A stretch of DNA of 7,453 nucleotides from Victivallaceae bacterium (GTDB taxonomy: Bacteria > Verrucomicrobiota > Lentisphaeria > Victivallales > Victivallaceae): the NCBI GenBank assembly GCA_028717165.1, contig JAQUOK010000139.1, positions 1 through 7,453 on the forward strand, read 5' to 3'. Under the pieces are notes generated by a model. That model had not been told where the DNA came from. It searched no databases and was given only the letters and a program-made list of their open reading frames with translations. Numbering within the stretch: position 1 is the stretch's first letter; each line of letters starts with the position of its first letter. This document shows positions 1 to 6,030 of this stretch, in pieces. The position numbers were made by a program, and so were the translations under genes.

Positions 1-1
1 C

Positions 2-3000
2 GGTACGGTCACCATTACCGACACCAACATAAGGAGCAATACATCCACCACCAAGGGAGGCGGTATATATATTGAAGGCGGCAGTGTAATCATTTCTAAC
101 ACTTCGGGCGTGGATAGTGCGGTTTCTTATTATATAAGCGGCAACAGTTCCGCTGAAGGCGGCGGTTTATATCTTTATAATTGTTCGTTCACAATCGGCG
201 ATGCTGCCGGTGCCGCCATAACCGACATCGCCGGCGGCTATAATATTACCGGCAATACCGCTACCGGTTCCGGCGGCGGTATTTATCTGGCCGGTTCTTC
301 CACCGCTACGGTTGCCATGACTACTGTCGGAAACAATACGGCCGGAATCAACGGCGGCGGTATTTATAACAATTCCAACAGTCTGGATTTGATCAACACC
401 ACCGTTTCCGGCAATACAGCGGCAAACCGCGGCGGCGGCATTTACTTCGCCAACAGTGGCTCGCTTACCTTAACTTATGTCACCGTTGCCAACAATATCG
501 CCAGTTACGGCGGCAGTTCCGCAGTTGCCACTGACGGCGGCGGTGTTTACATGTATCGCGGCAACCTGGAGCTTCTGGATTCAATCGTCGCCCAGAACTG
601 GTCGGTCGCCGCCGATACCACGAACGGAGCTCACAGCGATATTTCATTGACCACCAGCGCCGGAATTACTTCGGCTGATTACAGTATTATCGGTACGGTG
701 TACCAAGGCAGTTCGTCATATGAAATATCTACATATTCCCACCTCTACGATGTTAGTGGTACCTATACTTATGATACCGGAACCTATACCTGGAGCGACC
801 TGGGCATTTCCAACACGCTGGAGGACAACGGCGGCTGGACTCTGACGCTCTATGTTTACAACGGCAGCCTGGCTATCGGTAACGGTTCTCCTTATCCCGC
901 CGGAACTTCCGACGTTTATTTCGACCAGCGCGGCGTCAGCAGGGTACATCCGGACGGAACCGCCACCACGATCGGAGCCTATGAAAAACCGTCTTCAACC
1001 GAATCCACTTATTATTATATCGGCGGCAACGTTGATAACGCGTCGAACTGGGTCAATGAGTATTCAGTTGCGGCGGAGAATTTTACCGCGCCTGACCAGA
1101 CTTTTGTTTTCTATGATTATTTCAATACCGGTTATACTACGGTAACCATAAACGCCGACACATTGAGCTCAGGTACGACATTCACTATCGGGTCTAAAAA
1201 TACACTGGACATCGGTATAGAAGGCGGCACCACGGATATTGCTGTTACTATTGATGCCGGTTATGGCATCAACGCAAATCTCGGTAATATTTATGCCGAT
1301 TCATCCCTGACTGTTGACGGCAGTTTTATTACCCAGTTAAGCAATTTAATCACCGAACTATTTGGAGAATTAACCGTAAACAGCAGCGGAACCGACACCT
1401 ATACCGGCGGCGTGGCACTCGCCACCGGAGCCCTTTTGACCATTGCTGCCGCTGACGCCAACGTCACCAACTTAACGATCAGCAGCATAGATGCAGGAAC
1501 TACGGTAAAATACACCTATGCCGGCGACCAGACGATCAGGATTCCTGAGTCCGGCAATTACTATAACCTCGAACTCAGCGGGGACGGTAACAAACTGTCC
1601 TCTGTCAGTCTTACAGTAAATGGCGACTTGACTTTAGCCGATAATGTCACCCTGCTGGTTGAAGCCGGCGATCTGAATGTAAGCGGGGCCGTTTCCGGTA
1701 CCGGCAGTATCGAGGCTCAAACGGGCAGCATTGCGTTCAACAGTACAGCTTCTCTGACCGGTAACATTAATACTTCCGGTGACATAAGCATCGTCGATTC
1801 CGCAACTATAACCGGCAATCTTACCGCCTCTGCCGGCAACGTTACCTTTTACGGAAATGTCGATGTTACCGGCAACATTTCCGCCGTTAACGGAACTATC
1901 ATATTGGGAGACACCGGAGCTGACACTATTCTTTTAACCGATTCTGTGGTAACAGCGAACACGATCAGTATTGCCGGGAATCTGACTTTGGATAACGCTT
2001 CCGTCACTGGTACTGCCTCCCTTACGGCCAACCGCAATATAACTGCTCAGGGCGGCGATAACCTGCTGGCGTCAGCAGATCTGAACATAAATACCAGCAG
2101 TTATTATGTTACGGTTAATGGAGCTGATACTACTTTGACACTTAATGTTGGCGCAGAAAACGTGTTAATTAACGACACCGGTACGGGAAGCGGCAAGGTA
2201 TTCGATGTGAATAATATCAGGGTTGGAGATTCGTCTACCGATACCGGCACCATTGCTTTCGTTACTACCGGTGATGCCGAATTGGATTTCGGCGGCACCA
2301 GCGCCGACGGCATTTACGGCACTTTATCCGTCAGCGCGAACCTCATAACCCTGACCGAAGTCGTACTTAACAACGGATATCTCGAATTGAACAACCAGCA
2401 GCCGATCAATCTCGGCGGCGATGTTGTCGTAAACGGTATCATTTTCAACGGCGCAGTCAATCTTATCGCGGATTCCAGCGTTACCGGCACAAAGAAGTCA
2501 GTAGAATTCAATGGCCTAATAACCGGCAATAATTATAATTTGACTATTTCAGCGGCTACTACCGCTGCAGTCGGCGAAATAACCGGTCTCGGTGCGCTGA
2601 ATATCACCGGCGCAGCGGTAAATATGAACGGCAGCATTACCGCCACCGGAATCGAAGTTAACGGCCCGGCTACGATCGGCGCTGACGCAACTTTCACCAG
2701 CAGCGGTGATGTAATCATGAACGGCACAACCGCCATAAACGGCGATATTTCGATTATCAGCAACGACTTGACATTTATCGGCCTGGTTAGCGGCAACGGT
2801 AACCTGACTCTCTCAACAAACGGTACCGGCACCTTTATCGCCGGCGCTGACTTAGATGGCGATTTAACGCTTTCCAGCGGAAGATTTTCTGCCGACGGAG
2901 TGGATGTTACATCCGGCAATTTAAATATCGCCGGTACTGCTCTTCTCGAAATGACTGCCGATACATTAACCGCTAATAATAATATCATTAATAACGGTAC

Positions 3001-4348
3001 ATTAGTTTCAGGCGGTACGGTCGTTGCCGGTTCCGACTTTATTAATTCCGGTGTGTTTACCGCGTATATCACCACGGTCGGCGGCAACATAACCAACACC
3101 GGAATTATGACGGTTACTTCAACGTTGAATCTGACCGGAAGCGGTTCCGTCAGTCTTGATCTGGACGGTATGGTAGATCTTGAAACTGCAACATTGAACG
3201 TCGCCGCAGGAAAAAACCCCGTTCTGACCAACGGCAATCTTGTTGTCAAAGATTTTGCGTTTCTGGGAGCGAATAGCACATTTGAACTGAATCCGGGCGT
3301 GACCCTGGAAATCACCGGCAACTTTACTTACGCCGTAGCTCAGGGAATTAATGACAATTACTTTATTGTCCCGGAAAGCAGTGCGCTGATCCGTATCATG
3401 GACGGTTCCGATGTCGAATACCGGGTTGGAGATAATAATTACGCTATTGTTGTCACTTTAAGCGGCACCTCCGGAGAAAAAATTGCCGTCGGCGTTATAG
3501 ACGGCGTTACGGTCAACGGCGAAACTATCACCGGTATTGAGGATACCGTTAAATTCACTACGATTATTGATCGAAACTATGGCGGAACCAGCTATACCAA
3601 TGACCTGATACTGGGCATTAACTGGCCCACTGCCATTGAAGGCACCGGTTTTGATCCCTCGGACGCCTCCCTGTTCAGCTTCAGTAGCGGCGAATGGACT
3701 ATTGACGGGCCGCTCACAATAACTGATCCTTCGGCCGGACGCCATGAATTCAGTAATTATCTTCTGACTCACAACGGTACTTATACCATAGCCAATACCA
3801 ATGTTGATCCGACGGTCCCGCCGGTTCCCAACAACGTCAATATCTATGAAATGGCGAATCCCCACTTCATGCCTATGTATACGGACCTGGATACCAATAT
3901 TCTCCTTCATTTTGAGATCGGGTGGTATCCGTATTTCACCTCTGATCTGTGGCTCACTCCGGAAAACAGCGACTCGATCGGACAGGCCGTATACCGCCAG
4001 ATGGAATACCGTCTGATCTCCAGCCCGCTGACAAACCCGCTGTACGGCCAGGTACCCCAGGCGGGTGAAGTCCTCGGACAGGCAATTACCGAACAGGCGA
4101 ATCTGACCCTGACCGATGACGCTCCGATTTATCTGGAAGTCAACGGCGAATACTCCGTCGGCGCCGGCTGGCTCCCGATCACGGAACCCGCAACGGTTGA
4201 AAATATAGAACAATTCCACGAACCTGTCACTCAGGGACAGATCGATCAATTCTATCTCGACTTCGGGGATCGAGAAGATATTTTCGAAAAAGCGGCGCCG
4301 TTTAAATCCGACCTGGACGAAATGCTGGACAATCTCCTGGCAGGATAG
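2..4348 (+). CDS. Giant beta-helix / choice-of-anchor-Q type surface or secreted protein (5' partial)
   Basis: The frame is open from base 2 to a TAG stop at 4346-4348 (1448 residues visible), so it begins upstream of the window; the GTG at 110 is internal and has no SD. Six GGG[ILV]Y motifs lie at 56, 158, 272, 353, 431 and 536, spaced 26-38 residues apart and preceded by 'SGNTA'-like turns, typical of right-handed parallel beta-helix and Pmp-like repeats. Then comes 'LEDNGGWTLTL...GNGSPYPAG...DQRGVSR...IGAYE' (about 815-985), which matches the plan of a choice-of-anchor-Q module. A 'YYYIGGNVDNASNWVN' segment (about 1012-1056) opens about 900 residues of Thr/Gly/Asn/Ser-rich strand repeats up to about 3780. 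The last about 170 residues are different: aromatic, acidic and non-repetitive. I see no C-terminal autotransporter barrel, LPXTG or PEP-CTERM signal. The signal peptide, if any, is outside the window. Likely an adhesin or exported structural protein; the specific ligand is unknown. Confidence 0.85.
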   Translation, partial: GTVTITDTNIRSNTSTTKGGGIYIEGGSVIISNTSGVDSAVSYYISGNSSAEGGGLYLYNCSFTIGDAAGAAITDIAGGYNITGNTATGSGGGIYLAGSSTATVAMTTVGNNTAGINGGGIYNNSNSLDLINTTVSGNTAANRGGGIYFANSGSLTLTYVTVANNIASYGGSSAVATDGGGVYMYRGNLELLDSIVAQNWSVAADTTNGAHSDISLTTSAGITSADYSIIGTVYQGSSSYEISTYSHLYDVSGTYTYDTGTYTWSDLGISNTLEDNGGWTLTLYVYNGSLAIGNGSPYPAGTSDVYFDQRGVSRVHPDGTATTIGAYEKPSSTESTYYYIGGNVDNASNWVNEYSVAAENFTAPDQTFVFYDYFNTGYTTVTINADTLSSGTTFTIGSKNTLDIGIEGGTTDIAVTIDAGYGINANLGNIYADSSLTVDGSFITQLSNLITELFGELTVNSSGTDTYTGGVALATGALLTIAAADANVTNLTISSIDAGTTVKYTYAGDQTIRIPESGNYYNLELSGDGNKLSSVSLTVNGDLTLADNVTLLVEAGDLNVSGAVSGTGSIEAQTGSIAFNSTASLTGNINTSGDISIVDSATITGNLTASAGNVTFYGNVDVTGNISAVNGTIILGDTGADTILLTDSVVTANTISIAGNLTLDNASVTGTASLTANRNITAQGGDNLLASADLNINTSSYYVTVNGADTTLTLNVGAENVLINDTGTGSGKVFDVNNIRVGDSSTDTGTIAFVTTGDAELDFGGTSADGIYGTLSVSANLITLTEVVLNNGYLELNNQQPINLGGDVVVNGIIFNGAVNLIADSSVTGTKKSVEFNGLITGNNYNLTISAATTAAVGEITGLGALNITGAAVNMNGSITATGIEVNGPATIGADATFTSSGDVIMNGTTAINGDISIISNDLTFIGLVSGNGNLTLSTNGTGTFIAGADLDGDLTLSSGRFSADGVDVTSGNLNIAGTALLEMTADTLTANNNIINNGTLVSGGTVVAGSDFINSGVFTAYITTVGGNITNTGIMTVTSTLNLTGSGSVSLDLDGMVDLETATLNVAAGKNPVLTNGNLVVKDFAFLGANSTFELNPGVTLEITGNFTYAVAQGINDNYFIVPESSALIRIMDGSDVEYRVGDNNYAIVVTLSGTSGEKIAVGVIDGVTVNGETITGIEDTVKFTTIIDRNYGGTSYTNDLILGINWPTAIEGTGFDPSDASLFSFSSGEWTIDGPLTITDPSAGRHEFSNYLLTHNGTYTIANTNVDPTVPPVPNNVNIYEMANPHFMPMYTDLDTNILLHFEIGWYPYFTSDLWLTPENSDSIGQAVYRQMEYRLISSPLTNPLYGQVPQAGEVLGQAITEQANLTLTDDAPIYLEVNGEYSVGAGWLPITEPATVENIEQFHEPVTQGQIDQFYLDFGDREDIFEKAAPFKSDLDEMLDNLLAG

Positions 4349-4349
4349 T

Positions 4350-4377
4350 TCTACGTGTTACGTGTTACGTGTTAAGA
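4350..4377. repeat. Left terminal heptamer array of element 1
   Basis: Four 7-bp units in the phase GTTACGT: TCTACGT, GTTACGT, GTTACGT and GTTAAGA. The array begins one base after the TAG stop of the giant gene. It is the inverted partner of the array at 4710-4737 and is nearly the same as the left array of element 2. Confidence 0.85.
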
Positions 4378-4396
4378 AAATCTGAATGGAAACTTT

Positions 4397-4722
4397 ATGA
4401 AATGTGAGAAACTTGACGTTTGGAAAGTCAGCGCCAGACTTTCAGCCTAATGTTTATAAAGCTTTCAAGACCTGCAAGGATTTCGGTTTCAAAGATCAAA
4501 TAACCCGCTCATGCCTTTCGATTCCCAGTAACATTGCGGAAGGAATGGAAAAGAAATCAGCCAGCGAACAAGCCAGATCTATTGAAATAGCCAAAGGCTC
4601 AGCCGCTGAGTTCGCGACTCAAGTATATATCGGTATGGATATAAATTATATTGAAAAATCTGATCATATATTATATGATGTTGTCTAATCTAAATAGAAC
4701 AATAAAAAGTCGTAATACGTAG
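4397..4722 (+). pseudogene. Four-helix-bundle (23S rRNA intervening-sequence / S23-like) protein, frameshifted
   Basis: The natural start is ATG 4397 (MKCEKLDVWK...), the usual 'F..L.VW..A' opening of the four-helix-bundle/IVP family. One extra base near 4443-4447 creates a TAA at 4448. The frame then continues as NVYKAFKTCKDFGFKDQITR, 'SCLSIPSNIAEGMEKKS' and 'EIAKGSAAEFATQVYIGMD', the family's hallmark 'SIPSNIAEG' and 'GSAAE' segments. Relative to the second copy it lacks 27 bp (nine codons, DNKDGKEWI) after 'INYI' and carries another extra base near 4674-4680, which makes it stop early at 4686-4688; with that corrected, the frame ends at TAG 4720-4722, inside the right repeat array. Undoing the indels gives 107 codons, or 116 with the lost nine restored, exactly as in copy 2. 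A GTG-started frame from 4404 would give a nonsense N-terminus. The family is known from rRNA intervening sequences and is related to the Avd protein of diversity-generating retroelements; its role here is unknown. No DGR reverse transcriptase or template repeat is visible. Confidence 0.8.
4651..4679 (+). promoter_or_regulatory. Candidate outward promoter at the right end of element 1, facing folB
   Basis: TTGAAA (4651-4656), a 17-bp spacer and TATGAT (4674-4679) resemble a sigma-70 promoter that would start transcription about 4686, some 60 bases before folB. In element 2 the matching position reads GCAATG instead of a -10 box, so the signal arose from the changes (including the one-base insertion) in the decayed copy. 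This is only a motif match in AT-rich DNA. Confidence 0.3.
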
Positions 4723-4737
4723 CACGTAAAACGTAAT
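4710..4737. repeat. Right terminal heptamer array of element 1 (inverted)
   Basis: Four degenerate 7-bp units: TCGTAAT, ACGTAGC, ACGTAAA and ACGTAAT. They are the reverse-complement form of the left array and end nine bases before the folB start, taking up the space where its leader and ribosome binding site would be expected. Confidence 0.8.
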
Positions 4738-4746
4738 ACAAAAATT

Positions 4747-5100
4747 ATGGACAAAATAATTATCAGCAATCTCAAAATCAATACCGTCATCGGCACCCTC
4801 CCAGAAGAACGCAATAAAAAACAAACCATCCTGATCAACCTTGAACTGTATTTATCCCTGGAAAAAGCCGGGAAAAGCGATAATCTGTTCGATACCGTCG
4901 ATTATGCCCGACTGGAATCAGAAATCGTTGAAACCGCTGAAAAATCAAAATTCCTGCTGCTTGAACGCTTCGCCCGGGAAATCGCCGATATCTGCCTGAA
5001 TAAAAAACTGGTTTCCCATGTAAAGGTCGAAGTTGCCAAACCAGGAGCGTTAAAACATTCTGAAAATGTAGCAGTATGCATTGAACGCGGTAAGGGGTAA
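4747..5100 (+). CDS. folB: Dihydroneopterin aldolase
   Basis: 117 residues, normal length for FolB. It converts 7,8-dihydroneopterin to 6-hydroxymethyl-7,8-dihydropterin and glycolaldehyde in cytoplasmic folate synthesis, usually as an octamer. Visible family features: 'VIGTLPEERNKKQ' near the N-terminus, 'DTVDYA', 'FLLLERFAREIADICL' and 'VEVAKPGAL'. By motif alignment, Glu21, Tyr53, Glu73 and Lys98 correspond to the active-site Glu22, Tyr54, Glu74 and Lys100 of the Staphylococcus aureus enzyme, so it should be active. The ATG is the only sensible start, but the preceding 'TAATACAAAAATT' has no SD, unlike yjbQ and guaB. It is bracketed by the two repeat elements: element 1 ends nine bases upstream, and the heptamer periodicity of element 2 runs back into its last codons (ERGKG, TAA). 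Confidence 0.93.
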   Translation: MDKIIISNLKINTVIGTLPEERNKKQTILINLELYLSLEKAGKSDNLFDTVDYARLESEIVETAEKSKFLLLERFAREIADICLNKKLVSHVKVEVAKPGALKHSENVAVCIERGKG

Positions 5101-5130
5101 GTGTTACGTGTTACGTGCTACGTGTTAAGA
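5089..5130. repeat. Left terminal heptamer array of element 2, reaching into folB
   Basis: Read in the phase GTTACGT, the units are GGTAAGG, GGTAAGT, GTTACGT, GTTACGT, GCTACGT and GTTAAGA, an unbroken period of seven. The first two lie mostly within folB and include its TAA stop. The last four are the clear array; the overlap into folB could be chance. Confidence 0.75.
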
Positions 5131-5157
5131 GAATTCAATTGGAGCTTATAAAATTTT

Positions 5158-5507
5158 ATGAAATGTGAAAAACTCGATGTTTGGAAGGCTAGTGCCAGAC
5201 TTTCCGCTAATGTTTATAAAGCCTTTAAGTCATGTAATGATTTCGGGTTTAAAGATCAGATAACCCGTTCATGCCTTTCGATTCCAAGCAATATCGCGGA
5301 AGGAATGGAAAAAGAGTCAGTTAAGTTCAAGTAAGATTTATAGAAATAGCAAAAGGTTCCGCCGCTGAATTCGCAACTCAAGTGTATATTGGCATGGATA
5401 TAAATTATATAGACAATAAAGACGGCAAGGAATGGATTGAAAAATCTAATCATATATTAGCAATGTTATCCAACTTAAAGAAAACATTAAAGAATCTTAG
5501 CACGTAA
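5158..5507 (+). pseudogene. Four-helix-bundle (23S rRNA intervening-sequence / S23-like) protein, frameshifted
   Basis: ATG 5158 opens MKCEKLDVWKASARLSANVY, then 'FGFKDQITRSCLSIPSNIAEGMEKES', clearly the same family as the copy at 4397. A single-base deletion between about 5313 and 5333 (20 bases where copy 1 has 21) leads to TAA at 5332. In the next frame the protein resumes at 5334 as RFIEIAKGSAAEFATQVYIG, then 'MDINYIDNKDGKEWIEKSNHILAMLSNLKKTLKNLST', with TAA at 5505-5507 inside the right repeat array. Restoring one base gives 116 residues, a normal length for the family. This copy keeps the nine codons lost from copy 1 and lacks copy 1's insertions, so the two decayed independently. A GGAG at 5141-5144 is rather far upstream to serve as SD. 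A programmed frameshift cannot be excluded but no slippery site stands out. Confidence 0.8.
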
Positions 5508-5525
5508 CACGCAGCACATAACACG
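5496..5525. repeat. Right terminal heptamer array of element 2 (inverted)
   Basis: About four degenerate units in the phase ACACGTA: GCACGTA, ACACGCA, GCACATA and ACACG. It is the inverted complement of 5101-5129. It contains the ancestral stop codon of the four-helix-bundle frame and abuts the ribosome binding site of yjbQ. Confidence 0.82.
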
Positions 5526-5527
5526 AA

Positions 5528-5533
5528 AAGGAG
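5528..5533 (+). promoter_or_regulatory. Ribosome binding site of yjbQ
   Basis: AAGGAG, five bases before ATG 5539. It fixes that start over the internal ATG at 5566 and shows that this genome uses Shine-Dalgarno initiation. It lies three bases beyond the end of element 2, so the element's border spares it. Confidence 0.85.
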
Positions 5534-5538
5534 TAAAA

Positions 5539-5955
5539 ATGAAATCTTACCGCAAGGAATTATGGATGAACACCTCTACCAGGAGAGCCTACCTGAATAT
5601 TACGCCGCAAATCAATGAATGTTTGCAGGAATCAGGCATCCGGGAAGGACTGCTCCTCTGCAACGCAATGCACATTACCGCTTCGGTATTTATCAACGAC
5701 GACGAAAGCGGCCTGCATGCCGATTTTGACCGCTGGCTGGAAAAACTCGCCCCGGAAAAACCCTACAGCCAATACCAGCACAACGGTTTCGAGGATAACG
5801 GCGACGCCCATCTGAAACGTTCCGTCATGGGCCGGGAAGTCGTTGTCGCAGTTACTGCCGGCAAGCTTGATTTCGGTCCCTGGGAACAGATTTTCTACGG
5901 AGAATTCGACGGCAAACGCCGAAAAAGGATTTTAGTCAAAATAATTGGCGAATAG
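5539..5955 (+). CDS. yjbQ: YjbQ family protein (UPF0047; secondary thiamine-phosphate synthase type)
   Basis: 138 residues, the usual length of this single-domain family. Recognisable blocks in order: an N-terminal 'RRAYLNITPQI' strand, 'LLLCNAMHITASVFINDDESGLHADFDRWLEKLAP' (residues 38-72) with His45, Asp54/Asp55 and Glu56, 'YQHN' (His81), 'NGDAHLKRSVMG' (Asp89, His91), and 'FGPWEQIFYGEFDGKRRKR' (Trp115, Glu122, Asp124). The conserved histidine and acidic residues form the presumed active site. The E. coli member has weak thiamine phosphate synthase activity, but the true physiological reaction is unsettled. Cytoplasmic; no signal peptide or membrane segment. It follows folB, separated only by element 2, and probably belonged to a folB-yjbQ transcription unit. 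No promoter of its own is evident. Confidence 0.9.
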   Translation: MKSYRKELWMNTSTRRAYLNITPQINECLQESGIREGLLLCNAMHITASVFINDDESGLHADFDRWLEKLAPEKPYSQYQHNGFEDNGDAHLKRSVMGREVVVAVTAGKLDFGPWEQIFYGEFDGKRRKRILVKIIGE

Positions 5956-5957
5956 CT

Positions 5958-5985
5958 TTGACTTTGCCGGTATTCCCATTATAAT
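5958..5985 (+). promoter_or_regulatory. Sigma-70 type promoter of guaB
   Basis: TTGACT (5958-5963), a 16-bp spacer and a perfect TATAAT (5980-5985), directly after the yjbQ stop codon at 5953-5955. Transcription would start about 5992, leaving a leader of about 40 bases, too short for a purine riboswitch; no operator palindrome is obvious. guaB can therefore be expressed apart from the upstream genes. Confidence 0.75.
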
Positions 5986-6020
5986 AATCGATTAACATTT
6001 TCGAGAACATAACGAGAGAC

Positions 6021-6025
6021 AGGAG
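6021..6025 (+). promoter_or_regulatory. Ribosome binding site of guaB
   Basis: AGGAG five bases before ATG 6031. It supports this start over the in-frame ATG at 6055, which lies nearer the usual family N-terminus ('FEGLTFDDISL') but has no SD. Confidence 0.85.
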
Positions 6026-6030
6026 CGGCT

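Larger units (their letters stand above)
4350..4737 (+). mobile_element. Element 1: heptamer-bounded IVS-like element with four-helix-bundle gene
   Basis: About 390 bp lying between the stop of the giant gene and the start of folB. It consists of a left array of 7-bp repeats (4350-4377), a broken four-helix-bundle frame (4397-4722) and a right array (4710-4737) that is the inverted complement of the left one. Bases 4352-4374 align with the reverse complement of 4713-4735 at 20 of 23 positions, and two of the three mismatches become G-U pairs in RNA. The same organisation recurs at 5101-5525. No transposase, no obvious target-site duplication and no other gene lies inside, so any movement would be in trans or by recombination. 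The plan (inverted repeats around an S23-type frame) is that of 23S rRNA intervening sequences, but here it sits between protein genes. Calling it mobile is inference from the two copies. Confidence 0.6.
5101..5525 (+). mobile_element. Element 2: heptamer-bounded IVS-like element with four-helix-bundle gene
   Basis: About 425 bp between folB and yjbQ with the same plan and orientation as element 1. The left end 5101-5129 aligns without gaps to the reverse complement of 5496-5524 at 24 of 29 positions, with two further G-U pairs possible in RNA. Inside is a frameshifted four-helix-bundle frame. It begins at the base after the folB stop and ends just before the yjbQ SD (AAGGAG, 5528-5533). The coding parts of the two elements are about 84% identical over the first 54 codons by hand count, so they are diverged relatives and not a recent duplication. 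No transposase or clear target duplication is visible. Confidence 0.62.

Noticed and set aside
2533..4249. Two long reverse-strand open frames (2533-3321 and 3458-4249)
   Set aside because: They lie entirely inside the giant gene, opposite its repeats. Their translations show no recognisable domain, and biased third positions of the repeat codons explain the absence of stops.
110..4348. The giant gene as a complete protein starting at GTG 110
   Set aside because: The frame stays open back to base 2 with another GGGIY repeat at 56-70, and no SD precedes 110. The true start is outside the window.
4404..4688. An intact four-helix-bundle gene starting at GTG 4404
   Set aside because: The first 16 or so residues in that frame (MRNLTFGKSAPDFQP) are out of frame with the family. 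The homologous start is ATG 4397 in another frame, as comparison with 5158 shows.
4397..5507. A diversity-generating retroelement, since Avd is a four-helix-bundle protein
   Set aside because: No reverse transcriptase frame, template repeat or variable repeat is seen; family resemblance alone is not enough.
4350..5525. CRISPR array or composite transposon
   Set aside because: The 7-bp units have no spacers and no cas genes are nearby. The paired elements flank folB, but neither encodes a transposase, and both are in the same orientation without visible target duplications.
5986..6030. A purine riboswitch or attenuator in the guaB leader
   Set aside because: Only about 40 bases separate the likely transcription start from ATG 6031, and no stem-loop or U-tract stands out.
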